Assembly: GCA_042090785.1 (NCBI GenBank)
Contig: JBELIP010000001.1
Coordinates: 124,001-188,000 of the forward strand
Source of the DNA: UBA7434 sp042090785
Lineage (GTDB): Bacteria > Pseudomonadota > Gammaproteobacteria > Pseudomonadales > UBA7434
Direction: 5' to 3'
Length of the DNA: 64,000 nucleotides
The notes below the pieces were generated by a model. The model saw only the letters and a list, made by a program, of their open reading frames with translations. It did not search any database and was not told the DNA's origin. Position 1 is the stretch's first letter. Each line of letters begins with the position of its first letter. Made by a program: the position numbers and the translations under genes. Shown here piece by piece: positions 8,736 to 17,911 of this stretch.

Positions 8736-10736
8736 TTAATCTGCCAGTAAAGCGCGGACTTTATCGGCTACTGCCGCAGCGGTAATGCCAAAGTGCTCTA
8801 ACAAAACGTTACCGGGTGCCGACTCACCAAAAGTAGTCATACCCACAATCGCACCCTCAAGACCAACATACTTAGGCCAAAAATCAACATGCGCCGCTTC
8901 TACTGCTACTCGCTTGGTTATCGCTTTCGGCAGCACTGCTTCGCGATACGCTGCATCTTGTTGATCAAAGACCGAAGTGCTAGGCATTGAAACGACACGA
9001 ACCGCAACACCACTGGCATTAAGCTGCTCGGCGGCCTCTATAGTGATACCCACTTCAGAACCCGTCGCAATTAAGATAGCTTGCGGTGTACCTGCACATT
9101 CTTTTAAGACATAGCCGCCACGCGCAATATTACTCAGCTGCTCAGCGTCACGACTTTGGGCAACCAATCCTTGACGGCTAAATACTAATGCCGATGGACC
9201 GTCTTTACGCTCTAAAGCGGCTTTCCATGCAACCGCTGTTTCGGCACCGTCACAAGGGCGCCAGGTATCTAAATTCGGCGTTAAGCGCAAGTTAGCAACC
9301 TGCTCAATGGGCTGATGCGTTGGGCCGTCTTCGCCCTGACCTATAGAGTCGTGGGTGTAAACAAAAATATTAGGAATACGCATTAACGCTGACATACGCA
9401 CGGCATTTCGCGCGTATTCCATAAACATTAAAAAAGTAGCGCCAAAGGTACGGAAGCCACCATGCAAACCAATGCCATTCATGATTGAGCTCATACCAAA
9501 CTCGCGCACACCGTAGTAAAGGTAGTTACCGCTGGCATCTTCTGCACTAATGCCTTTTGCATCAGGCCATAAAGTTAAATTAGAACCCGCTAAGTCGGCA
9601 GAACCACCAACTATTTCAGGCATGATATTGGCAAACGCTTCAATCGCATTTTGCGAAGCCTTACGGCTCGCAATATTATCGGCACTCTCTTGTGAACTCT
9701 GAATGAACTCAGCGGCTTTCTCGGCAAAGTTTGCCGGCAAGTCACCATTTAAACGACGCGTTAATTCTGCGGCCAACTCAGGGTGTGCTTGCTGGTAACT
9801 GGCAAACTGTGCATCCCATTGCGACTCGCTCTCTGCACCGGTTTTTTTAGCATCCCAACCGCCATAGACTTCGGCTGGAATATCAAAGGGGGCATGTGGC
9901 CAATTAAGAAATTCACGCGTAGCTGCAATCTCATCACCACCCAGCGGCGCGCCATGACAATTATGCGTACCTGACTTGTTCGGAGAACCAAAACCAATAA
10001 CCGTCTTACAACAAATCATACTTGGCTTAGTGGTTTCAGCTTTAGCTTCTTTAATAGCAGCGGCAATCGCTTCTGGATCATGACCGTCGACATCTGCAAC
10101 CACATGCCAGCCATAAGAGCGAAAACGCGCTGGCGTATCATCGGTAAACCAACCTTCTACATGGCCATCAATAGATATACCGTTATCATCCCAAAACGCC
10201 ACCAACTTACCCAAGCCTAAAGTGCCAGCTAGTGAGCACGCCTCATGTGAGACACCTTCCATTAAGCAACCATCGCCCAAAAACGCATACGTATAATGGT
10301 CAACAATTTCATGGTTACTACGATTAAATTGAGCCGCTAAGGTTTTTTCAGCAATCGCCATACCGACTGCATTACTAATGCCCTGTCCTAATGGGCCAGT
10401 AGTCGTCTCAACGCCCGGCGCATAACCGTATTCAGGATGACCTGGCGTTTTAGAATGCAATTGACGGAAATTCTTCAATTCTTCAATAGGCAGCGCATAA
10501 CCTGTTAAGTGCAATAACGAGTAAATAAGCATAGAGCCATGCCCATTAGATAGCACAAAGCGATCACGATTAGCCCACTGCGGATTAGCTGGATTATGCT
10601 GCATAAAATCATTCCAGAGTACTTCGGCAATATCAGCCATACCCATAGGTGCACCGGGATGTCCCGAGTTGGCTTGCTGGACTGCGTCCATCGATAATGC
10701 GCGTATCGCATTCGCTAATTCACGGCGTGAGGTCAT
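8736..10736 (-). CDS. tktA: Transketolase
   Basis: Transketolase moves two-carbon units between sugar phosphates using thiamine diphosphate. The 666 residues match the family length. Motifs are NSGHPGAPMGMADIAEVLW at the N-terminus, GDGCLMEGVSHEA (ThDP/Mg site; the usual NDN appears as WDDNGISIDG), GTHNCHGAPLG, the pyrimidine-domain VYTHDSIGQGEDGPTHQP and the C-terminal domain ATGSEVGI. An AGGAG precedes the ATG. It is the first gene of the tkt-epd-pgk set and shares a 435-bp upstream region with the divergent aldolase gene. Confidence 0.97.
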   Translation of the reverse strand: MTSRRELANAIRALSMDAVQQANSGHPGAPMGMADIAEVLWNDFMQHNPANPQWANRDRFVLSNGHGSMLIYSLLHLTGYALPIEELKNFRQLHSKTPGHPEYGYAPGVETTTGPLGQGISNAVGMAIAEKTLAAQFNRSNHEIVDHYTYAFLGDGCLMEGVSHEACSLAGTLGLGKLVAFWDDNGISIDGHVEGWFTDDTPARFRSYGWHVVADVDGHDPEAIAAAIKEAKAETTKPSMICCKTVIGFGSPNKSGTHNCHGAPLGGDEIAATREFLNWPHAPFDIPAEVYGGWDAKKTGAESESQWDAQFASYQQAHPELAAELTRRLNGDLPANFAEKAAEFIQSSQESADNIASRKASQNAIEAFANIMPEIVGGSADLAGSNLTLWPDAKGISAEDASGNYLYYGVREFGMSSIMNGIGLHGGFRTFGATFLMFMEYARNAVRMSALMRIPNIFVYTHDSIGQGEDGPTHQPIEQVANLRLTPNLDTWRPCDGAETAVAWKAALERKDGPSALVFSRQGLVAQSRDAEQLSNIARGGYVLKECAGTPQAILIATGSEVGITIEAAEQLNASGVAVRVVSMPSTSVFDQQDAAYREAVLPKAITKRVAVEAAHVDFWPKYVGLEGAIVGMTTFGESAPGNVLLEHFGITAAAVADKVRALLAD

Positions 10737-11171
10737 TCAAATGGCTCCTGATCTAAGGGTGAAGTCATCGGCTACAAAAATGATTCATTGGTGAGCAGCC
10801 GACCTTTTAAAACGGCGATCATTGTCGCTTATGCGGCCGCAATGGGCAATTTGTTTGGCCACTATTATTACGGCTGATACAAGAAATAGCTTAACTGATA
10901 CAAGAAACGCTCGGACAATAGCCGGCAAAAACCATTCCCCGCAACAATGCCCCCTATTCAGCCCAATTATTATTAAGAACTTTACCGACTTTAACGGCTC
11001 TAACCCTTACAGGACTCGTGCAGATCTCTCGAAAATAACCCAGCGTCATGCTGGCATTAATCACACGCATTCATGCTCACTTGCTGATTAGCAAAAGATC
11101 ATTAACGATCTTGAAGACGACACCATCCTTCGCAAAATAACGTCAATTTTCAACTAGGAAGCCAACCGTAT
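10737..11171. other. Divergent control region between tktA and the aldolase gene
   Basis: This 435-bp stretch separates two divergent carbon-metabolism genes and must hold both promoters. It contains the paired direct repeats described separately. The plus-strand 89-codon frame inside it (10822-11091) has no family resemblance and low-complexity composition, so I do not call it a gene. Confidence 0.5.
10874..10907. repeat. Two 13-bp direct repeats, possible operator
   Basis: CTGATACAAGAAA occurs at 10874-10886 and again, identical, at 10895-10907. The 21-bp period equals two helical turns, placing both copies on the same DNA face. This arrangement suits cooperative binding of a regulator of the divergent tktA and aldolase genes. 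I do not recognise the motif, so regulation is inference. Confidence 0.5.
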
Positions 11172-12065
11172 ATGTCAATATTCGCACAACAACTCGCCAA
11201 AATATGCTCTGACACTGGATTTATTGCCGCACTCGACCAAAGCGGCGGCAGCACACCTAAAGCACTCAAACTCTACGGCGTAGCAGACACAGAATTTAAC
11301 AACGATAAACAAATGTTTGATATTGTCCATCAGATGCGTTCGCGAATAATCACCAGCCCAAGCTTTAATGGCGACCGACTGCTCGGCGCCATCCTATTTG
11401 AAAACACCTTAGACCGAGATATCGACGGTATCAATTCAGCCCAATTTCTTTGGCAGCAAAAACAGGTCGTGCCGTTCTTAAAAGTCGATAAAGGACCCGC
11501 CGATACGGTCAATGATGTACAAATAATGAAGCCTATTGATGAACTAGACCAATTATTACAAAAAGCGAAGGCGCGAGATGTTTTTGGTACCAAAATGCGC
11601 TCGCTCATTAAAAAAGCAAACAGCCAAGGTATTACAGAACTAGTTGAACAACAATTTAGTATTGGCAAGCAGATTATTTATGCTGGCCTAGTACCCATTA
11701 TTGAGCCCGAGATCGATATTCATAGCACCGAAAAACGCGCCGCCGAAGTTTTACTCAAAGAGCAATTATTACTACAACTTAACCAACTCGGTAATGAGCA
11801 ACGCGTTATGCTCAAACTCACACCGCCAGAACAAGCCAATTTTTATAGCGAATGCATTAATCATCCTAATGTTATTCGTGTTGTTGCCCTTTCAGGCGGT
11901 TACAATCGCAGTGAAGCCAACCAACGCATTGCCGCTAATCACGGCCTAATTGCAAGCTTTTCACGCGCCCTAACAGAGGGGCTAAGCGCACAGCAATCCG
12001 ATGATGCATTTAACCAAACACTGGATAACTCAATTGAAGCAATATTCCAAGCGTCTAAAACCTAA
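11172..12065 (+). CDS. fda: Class I fructose-bisphosphate aldolase
   Basis: This metal-independent aldolase cleaves fructose 1,6-bisphosphate through a Schiff base. The 297-residue protein follows the short staphylococcal-type class I enzyme along its length: FIAALDQSGGSTPKAL, TSPSFNGDRLLGAILFE, VVPFLKVDKG, LVPIIEPEIDI, VMLKLTPPEQ (Schiff-base Lys region) and VVALSGGYNRSEAN. It presumably replaces the class II fbaA normally found after pgk in relatives. An AGGAAG precedes the ATG. The last codons and stop are duplicated just downstream. Confidence 0.95.
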   Translation: MSIFAQQLAKICSDTGFIAALDQSGGSTPKALKLYGVADTEFNNDKQMFDIVHQMRSRIITSPSFNGDRLLGAILFENTLDRDIDGINSAQFLWQQKQVVPFLKVDKGPADTVNDVQIMKPIDELDQLLQKAKARDVFGTKMRSLIKKANSQGITELVEQQFSIGKQIIYAGLVPIIEPEIDIHSTEKRAAEVLLKEQLLLQLNQLGNEQRVMLKLTPPEQANFYSECINHPNVIRVVALSGGYNRSEANQRIAANHGLIASFSRALTEGLSAQQSDDAFNQTLDNSIEAIFQASKT

Positions 12066-12086
12066 ACACCGAAAACCTAAGCCTAG
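12057..12086 (+). repeat. 15-bp tandem duplication of the aldolase stop region
   Basis: AAAACCTAA, holding the last two codons and stop of the aldolase gene (Lys-Thr-stop), recurs exactly 15 bp later as the start of a second imperfect 15-bp unit. The two units match at about 11 of 15 positions. The period is a multiple of three, so the second stop is in frame. Confidence 0.6.
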
Positions 12087-12155
12087 AAAATAGCTAAAAA
12101 ACCTTTCGTTGACAATAATTCCATATATTTGTCCGCGCGCCATGCCGAGATAATC

Positions 12156-12164
12156 TGATAGAAT
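12156..12164 (+). promoter_or_regulatory. Candidate extended -10 promoter of rapA
   Basis: TGATAGAAT at 12156-12164 fits the TGn plus -10 hexamer of an extended -10 sigma70 promoter, about 75 bp before the rapA start. No convincing -35 is spaced correctly; a perfect TTGACA at 12109-12114 lies too far upstream to pair with it. Confidence 0.3.
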
Positions 12165-12237
12165 CGCGTTTTCTTTTTTGGCGCGTGCACACCATGGCAT
12201 TCGTTAGCAATAAAAACTACGTTTAGAAGAACAGTGT

Positions 12238-15048
12238 ATGGAATTTGTTGTTGGGCAACGCTGGGTCAGCCAAGCGGAGCCACAGTTAGGTCTTGGGCTA
12301 GTCATTGAAACTGATGGTCGGCATATTACGTTAAGCTTTCCCGCCTTAGAAGAAGAGCGCATCTACGCATCTAACAGCGCACCTCTGGTGCGCGTTATCT
12401 ACCAAGTTGGCGATACGTTAAACGATATAAATGATAACGCGCTTGTCGTTACCGCTATCGAAGAGCTTAATCAGCTTAATTATTATTTAGCCACCGATAG
12501 CGAAGGCACCGAGCATATTGTGCCCGAGCCAAAAATTTCAGCTAAAATTCAACTTAGCTCACCCACGCAGCGACTCTACAGCGGCCAATTTGACAGGAAC
12601 TCTGCCTTTCAACTGCGTGCCGCCACGCTTCACTTTCGCTATCAACTTCAGTGCTCAGATGCACGCGGTTTACTGGGGCCAAGAACCAACCTACTCAAAC
12701 ACCAAATATATATTGCCCATGAAGTGGCATCCCGTTACGCCCCTCGCGTATTGTTAGCGGATGAAGTTGGTTTAGGCAAAACCATCGAAGCCGGGATGAT
12801 TTTGCATCACCAATTGCAAACAGGCTTAGCTAGCCGCGCCTTAATTATTGTTCCTGAGCCATTACTGCATCAATGGCTGGTTGAAATGTTAAGAAAATTC
12901 AACTTGCATTTTTCTTTATTTGACAAAAGCCGCTATAACGCTATTTATGAAGCTGATGAAGGCAACCCTTTTGAATCAGAACAGTTAATTTTATGCAGTC
13001 TTGATTTACTATGCAGTGACAAGACCGTTATGCAGCAAGCCTGCGACGCCGGCTGGGATTTAATGATTGTCGATGAAGCCCACCATCTGCGCTGGTCCGA
13101 AGAAGCGCCCAGCGTGGAATACCGTGTAATAGAAAAACTATCACGCTATTGTGCTGGCTTATTACTATTAACAGCAACGCCCGAGCAAGTAGGTATTGAA
13201 AGTCACTTTGCTCGCTTGCGTCTGCTTGACCCCGCACGCTTTCATAGTTTGCCTGCCTTTATTGAAGAGCAAGATAATTTCGTTGAACTTAATAGCATTG
13301 TTAGTTCACTCGCCAATAAAGAAGCGTTATCTGCCACGCAACAAAAACAGCTTACTGGTTATATTGGCGAGCTACCGGAGAGCAGTGCCGATGGCGATGA
13401 ACACAAGCTTTTAATCCGTCGACTGCTAGACCGACATGGCACAGGCCGTGTGTTATTCCGTAATACGCGTGCAGCTATTAAAGGCTTTCCGCAACGACTA
13501 CAACATGGCTACCCATTAGCAGCGGTAGCCGACTATAAAGGCAACCAAGGGCTATACCCCGAACGCATCCTGCAAGATACGGGCGAAGACTGGCTAGCAA
13601 TAGATCCACGCGTTGAATGGTTAGAAGGCTTCTTAAAAGAAGTTCGTGGCAAAAAAGTATTATTAATTTGTGCCAACCCCAACACCGCGCTAGATTTAGA
13701 AAAACACTTACACCTCACATCAGGTATTCGCAGCACAGCCTTTTATGAAGGTCTATCGATTATCGAGCGCGATAGAGCAGCGGCTTATTTTGCCGATGAA
13801 GATGCCGGCGCACAGGTATTAATTTGTTCAGAGATTGGCAGCGAAGGCAGAAACTTTCAGTTTGCCCACCACCTTGTCTTATTCGATTTACCCATGAACC
13901 CCGACCTTCTTGAGCAGCGAATTGGTCGCCTTGATCGTATAGGTCAAACCGAAGACATTAAAATACACATACCTTATATAACCGGTAGCGCACAAGAATA
14001 TCTGTATCGCTGGTACAACGAAGGCATTGATGCCTTTGCCCATAGCTTCTCTGCTGGGCTTTCTGTTTATCAATTATTTGAAGCGCAATTAACGCCGTGG
14101 ATTGATACTGACACACCAAAAGCAGAAGATGATTTTGAATTACTCATTAATGAAACAGCCAAACATACTCACAAAGTAAGAGAAGAATTACAAAACGGTA
14201 GAGATCAACTATTAGAGTTAAACTCCTGCGATAACGACGTTGCCGAAAGTGTTATTCAAACCATTGCCGATGCTGAACGTTCAGAAGTTCTGCAATCCTA
14301 TATGACCATGCTGTTTGACACCTTTGGTGTCGATCATGATTTTCACTCTGAGCATTGCTTAGTGTTACACCCTACCGATCATATGCTCACCGGTTATTTC
14401 CCTGGCTTAAAAGAAGAAGGGGTAACCATAAGTTTCGATCGCGCCAAAGCACAGCAGCGTGAAGAGATGGAATTTATTACCTGGGAAAACCCCATGGTAA
14501 GCGACGCTATGGAAATGGTCTTTAGTATGGATATTGGCAACGCGGCTATTGCAGCGTTAAAATTAAAAGCCATACCCGCTGGCACGCTAATGATTGAATG
14601 CTTTTTTGCTATTCAATGCAGTGCACCAAAAAAATATCAAGTTGACCGCTTTTTACCTGCCACACCTATACGCGTATTATTAGAAAGCAGCGGCAAAGAC
14701 TTAACCGCTATTATTAAGCATGCACAAATGAATAAGCTAGCCGAGCATGTTAAAAAATCAACACGTTTAGCTATTTTAAAACAAATTCGCGGCGAACTAG
14801 AAAAAATGATTACCTCAGCACAAAAAATTGCTCAAGGTCATGCACAGCCATTAATTAGCGAAGCGCAAGAACGTGTGTCTAGTACTATGGGTGAGGAGCT
14901 TAATCGTTTAACAGAATTAAAACAGTTGAACGGCACAATACGAGAAGAAGAAATTGAATTTGTTGCTAGCCGTCAGTCCGAAGCGCTCGCACATATTGCT
15001 AACGCTTCAGCTGAGCTTCAGGCGATAAGAGTATTAATTAACACCTAA
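12238..15048 (+). CDS. rapA: RNA polymerase-associated ATPase RapA
   Basis: RapA (HepA) is a Swi2/Snf2 translocase that recycles stalled RNA polymerase. The 936 residues (E. coli 968) show the N-terminal tandem SH3-like domain starting FVVGQRWVSQAEPQLGLG, Walker A ADEVGLGKTIEAG (about residues 173-185), the DEAH box (about 279-282), the helicase C part with CSEIGSEGRNFQFAHHLVLFD and arginine-finger region QRIGRLDRIGQT, and the long RapA-specific C-terminus. It stands alone on the plus strand and converges with the peroxiredoxin gene. Confidence 0.97.
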   Translation: MEFVVGQRWVSQAEPQLGLGLVIETDGRHITLSFPALEEERIYASNSAPLVRVIYQVGDTLNDINDNALVVTAIEELNQLNYYLATDSEGTEHIVPEPKISAKIQLSSPTQRLYSGQFDRNSAFQLRAATLHFRYQLQCSDARGLLGPRTNLLKHQIYIAHEVASRYAPRVLLADEVGLGKTIEAGMILHHQLQTGLASRALIIVPEPLLHQWLVEMLRKFNLHFSLFDKSRYNAIYEADEGNPFESEQLILCSLDLLCSDKTVMQQACDAGWDLMIVDEAHHLRWSEEAPSVEYRVIEKLSRYCAGLLLLTATPEQVGIESHFARLRLLDPARFHSLPAFIEEQDNFVELNSIVSSLANKEALSATQQKQLTGYIGELPESSADGDEHKLLIRRLLDRHGTGRVLFRNTRAAIKGFPQRLQHGYPLAAVADYKGNQGLYPERILQDTGEDWLAIDPRVEWLEGFLKEVRGKKVLLICANPNTALDLEKHLHLTSGIRSTAFYEGLSIIERDRAAAYFADEDAGAQVLICSEIGSEGRNFQFAHHLVLFDLPMNPDLLEQRIGRLDRIGQTEDIKIHIPYITGSAQEYLYRWYNEGIDAFAHSFSAGLSVYQLFEAQLTPWIDTDTPKAEDDFELLINETAKHTHKVREELQNGRDQLLELNSCDNDVAESVIQTIADAERSEVLQSYMTMLFDTFGVDHDFHSEHCLVLHPTDHMLTGYFPGLKEEGVTISFDRAKAQQREEMEFITWENPMVSDAMEMVFSMDIGNAAIAALKLKAIPAGTLMIECFFAIQCSAPKKYQVDRFLPATPIRVLLESSGKDLTAIIKHAQMNKLAEHVKKSTRLAILKQIRGELEKMITSAQKIAQGHAQPLISEAQERVSSTMGEELNRLTELKQLNGTIREEEIEFVASRQSEALAHIANASAELQAIRVLINT

Positions 15049-15075
15049 AAGCTAATGGCAAACTAAGAGCACGGC

Positions 15076-15555
15076 TTAAAGCGCTGCAAGAATAGCTTCA
15101 GCGCTGCTGGTTAAAATGCCTGGGCCAGTCTCTAGATTAAACGCCGTCACAGTACCGTCATCAACAATCATTGCATAACGCTGTGAACGCGTACCCATAC
15201 CAAAGCCAGACCCATCAAGCTCAAGGCCTAACGCCGCTGTTAACTCGGCGTTACCATCAGCCAACATAATGAGTTCTTCTGCATTTTGACTTTCGCCCCA
15301 TGCACCCATAACAAAAGCATCATTCACCGAAAGGCAAACAATAGAATCAACACCTTTAGCTTTAATTTTATCAGCATTAACCACAAAGCCAGGTAAATGC
15401 GTTAACGAGCATCCTGGGGTAAACGCACCAGGCACAGCAAACAGCACCACTTTTTTACCTGCAAAAATAGCTTCGGTAGTCATATCTTCGGGGCCTTTCT
15501 CGCCCATTACGCTTAATGTGCATGAAGGAATTTTGTCGCCTGCTTGAATAGCCAT
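15076..15555 (-). CDS. Peroxiredoxin, PRX5-like
   Basis: A thiol peroxidase of the AhpC/TSA superfamily, Prx5 group, reducing peroxides in the cytoplasm, probably with glutathione or thioredoxin/glutaredoxin as donor. The peroxidatic Cys49 lies in PGAFTPGCS with the following HLPGF; the usual Thr before the Cys is Gly here. The C-terminal RSQRYAMIVDDGTV block is typical. The 159-residue length fits the stand-alone form without a fused glutaredoxin. AGGA precedes the ATG. Confidence 0.93.
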   Translation of the reverse strand: MAIQAGDKIPSCTLSVMGEKGPEDMTTEAIFAGKKVVLFAVPGAFTPGCSLTHLPGFVVNADKIKAKGVDSIVCLSVNDAFVMGAWGESQNAEELIMLADGNAELTAALGLELDGSGFGMGTRSQRYAMIVDDGTVTAFNLETGPGILTSSAEAILAAL

Positions 15556-15633
15556 ATTATTGTCCTATGTATAAGTAATATTTAGTTATGTCTTAATGGA
15601 TGCAAATAACTCGCCGCCAATGGTAACGCTGGA

Positions 15634-17064
15634 TTATAAAAGAAGATAACACAGCGCCGAAATAATTAATGCCCCCAAAATATTCAATAAAAATCCGCTG
15701 CGTAACATATCAATTGATGCCACTTTGCCACTTCCAAAAACAATCGCATTAGGTGCCGTTGCAACGGGTAACATAAAGGCACAGCTGGCACTTAATGCAG
15801 CAGGAATCATAAGGATTTGTGGATCTAAATGCGCGCTTAATGCCGCGGCAGCAAGTATTGGCATTAACAATACGGTAGTCGCTGTATTACTGGTCGACTC
15901 TGTCATAAAACTCACAAGCAAACATAGTATTAACAGCATGATAAATACCGGTAGCACCACTAACCCGCTCAATATGCCACCTAGCGCAACACTTAAGCCT
16001 GATACCGAAAACGCTTTAGCTATACAAATGCCACCGGCAAATAACAGCAAAATGCCCCACGGTATAGTATTCGCCTGCTCCCACTCCAGCAAACGACTAC
16101 CTTTGCCATCGGAAACCACAAATAAGGCCATTGCACCCATTAATGCAACCGCAGCATCATTAGCCTGTTGTAAACCTAACAGTTCACTCCAGCCACCAAA
16201 AGGCTCGCCCCGAGTAATCCATGCTATGGCAGTGCAAGCAAAGACCAACAACACACGCTTTTCTGCCACTCGCCACTGCCCCACAGTAGGAAGCGTTATC
16301 GGTTCGCTGCATTCACTGGCGTCAAGGTTAACCCGGCGCGTTAGCCACCAAGCAATAATGGGCAAAAAAACCACCACTACAGGTACGCCTATCATCATCC
16401 ACTCAACAAAGCCCATTACCTTGCCTGTAACCTCGGTATAAATTTGCATAAAAACTAAATTAGGCGGTGTACCGATGGGTGTTCCCATACCGCCTACATT
16501 AGCGGCATAGGCAATACCTAACATCATCGCCAATGGTAATTTAGGGTTATTACTTTTTTCTAATATGGCCAATGCAATCGGCAATAACATGAGTACCGTT
16601 GCCGTATTAGAAATCCACATACTTAATACCGCACTAGCCAACATAAAACCAACCACAACACTCCTATCGGTTTGACCACCAGTAACTTGTCGACAAGCGT
16701 TCACCATATAAATAGCTAAGCGTTTATGGGTGCCGGTAGACTCCATGCCGCGGGACAAAATAAAACCACCCAACATTAATAAAATTAATGGGCTGCCATA
16801 GGACTGAGCCACTTGTGAAGCCTCTAAAACGCCGAATAAAGGAAATAGCGATAATGGCAGCAACGAAGTTACCGGAATAGGTACAGGCTCTGTTACCCAC
16901 CAAAGTACACACCAGACCGTAATGCCTGCCGTTAATGCGGCCGATATTGTTAAAGTATCTTTAAGCGCAACAAATAATAAAAGCGCAAACACAGGGCCTG
17001 CAATCAATTTCAATGTAAGCCTACGACTACTCGCAGTTGTCATTTCTAAGCTATCGTTATTCAT
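15634..17064 (-). CDS. DASS (SLC13) family anion:sodium symporter
   Basis: An inner-membrane transporter with about 11-12 hydrophobic segments over 476 residues. The two family SNT motifs, in ISNTATVLMLLP and TSNTATTVLLMP, coordinate sodium and substrate carboxylates in this superfamily, so di- or tricarboxylate or sulfate import is likely; the exact substrate cannot be told. GTPIGTPPNLVFMQ is another conserved block. The gene lies between unrelated genes on the same strand and is likely its own transcription unit. Confidence 0.9.
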   Translation of the reverse strand: MNNDSLEMTTASSRRLTLKLIAGPVFALLLFVALKDTLTISAALTAGITVWCVLWWVTEPVPIPVTSLLPLSLFPLFGVLEASQVAQSYGSPLILLMLGGFILSRGMESTGTHKRLAIYMVNACRQVTGGQTDRSVVVGFMLASAVLSMWISNTATVLMLLPIALAILEKSNNPKLPLAMMLGIAYAANVGGMGTPIGTPPNLVFMQIYTEVTGKVMGFVEWMMIGVPVVVVFLPIIAWWLTRRVNLDASECSEPITLPTVGQWRVAEKRVLLVFACTAIAWITRGEPFGGWSELLGLQQANDAAVALMGAMALFVVSDGKGSRLLEWEQANTIPWGILLLFAGGICIAKAFSVSGLSVALGGILSGLVVLPVFIMLLILCLLVSFMTESTSNTATTVLLMPILAAAALSAHLDPQILMIPAALSASCAFMLPVATAPNAIVFGSGKVASIDMLRSGFLLNILGALIISALCYLLL

Positions 17065-17134
17065 TGCTTATCTCTATGTTCACTATTCTTTCCACCCTCT
17101 CTACCCTCGCCACCCTCTGCTCTGACTACCAACA

Positions 17135-17764
17135 CTAGCGCGCCATAACAACCAATTGAAAACCATCACGCAACCGCCAGCGCCATTGCGTCTTAGAATT
17201 GCGACCTAAAATATTATTCACCCAGTTTAGCAATGTGATTTTTATTGATGGTGTACGCTGCAGCACAAAACCATCGCTTAAAGCTTTAACATCATTAAAG
17301 CTATATTCAGTGGGCATTTCGACGCAGCCACGCCAAACCAGTTGCCAATGTTGTGTAGCATTTTTTTGCAGCTCAAACATTTCTACGGTTTTACTTGAAC
17401 CACGATTCACCACCAATAACTGCCATCGGCCACTCGGGCGCTGCGCCAAATCAAAACCCTGAGGAGAAAATTGTTGTGGTTCATCACAATTAAAATCGCC
17501 CCAAATGGCTGGCCTAACTTTTAAATCATTACTGCTGCTCGATGAATATAAGGTACTACGCTGACCCGTTACCGAATTGAATAGTGCAATCCTACCTTCC
17601 TCTGCATCCTGCCGAGCAAACTCACTGACAAGTCTATGTTTGCCCTCAGGCAAAATGACCCATTCCTCTGTCAACGCTGTTTTAGCACCATCACAAGCCG
17701 TTAGCGCACCGATAAAGAACAAACAAAAACCACTTAACTTTTTTTGATAGACATTTGTAAACAT
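17135..17764 (-). CDS. Hypothetical lipoprotein
   Basis: I do not recognise a family. The N-terminus MFTNVYQKKLSGFCLFFIG followed by ALTAC gives a lipoprotein signal with Cys24 as acceptor. The 185-residue mature part has alternating strands and many Trp (LLVVNRGSSKTVEMFELQ, HWQLVWRGCVEMP), and its SDLK/WGDFNCDE pattern hints at an FG-GAP/VCBS-like beta structure, which is weak inference. The gene lies 70 bp downstream of the transporter gene and divergent from moaA. Confidence 0.6.
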   Translation of the reverse strand: MFTNVYQKKLSGFCLFFIGALTACDGAKTALTEEWVILPEGKHRLVSEFARQDAEEGRIALFNSVTGQRSTLYSSSSSNDLKVRPAIWGDFNCDEPQQFSPQGFDLAQRPSGRWQLLVVNRGSSKTVEMFELQKNATQHWQLVWRGCVEMPTEYSFNDVKALSDGFVLQRTPSIKITLLNWVNNILGRNSKTQWRWRLRDGFQLVVMAR

Positions 17765-17911
17765 TGGCGCTCATCTATTGGAGAATCAAGCAAGCATGGT
17801 ATGATTTGTTTTCGATGGATACAATCTTTATGTGTCCGCTATAAATATCAGATAAAAACCATAGAGTTAACCATTATCAATATCGCCGCTAAAAACCACC
17901 GACGCTAAAAC

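Noticed and set aside
10822..11091. Plus-strand 89-codon frame between tktA and the aldolase gene
   Set aside because: No family resemblance, no good ribosome-binding site, and it covers the direct repeats of a control region.
15725..16441. 238-codon plus-strand frame
   Set aside because: It is antisense to the DASS transporter; its Ala/Asn/Thr-rich composition is what reversed membrane-helix codons give.
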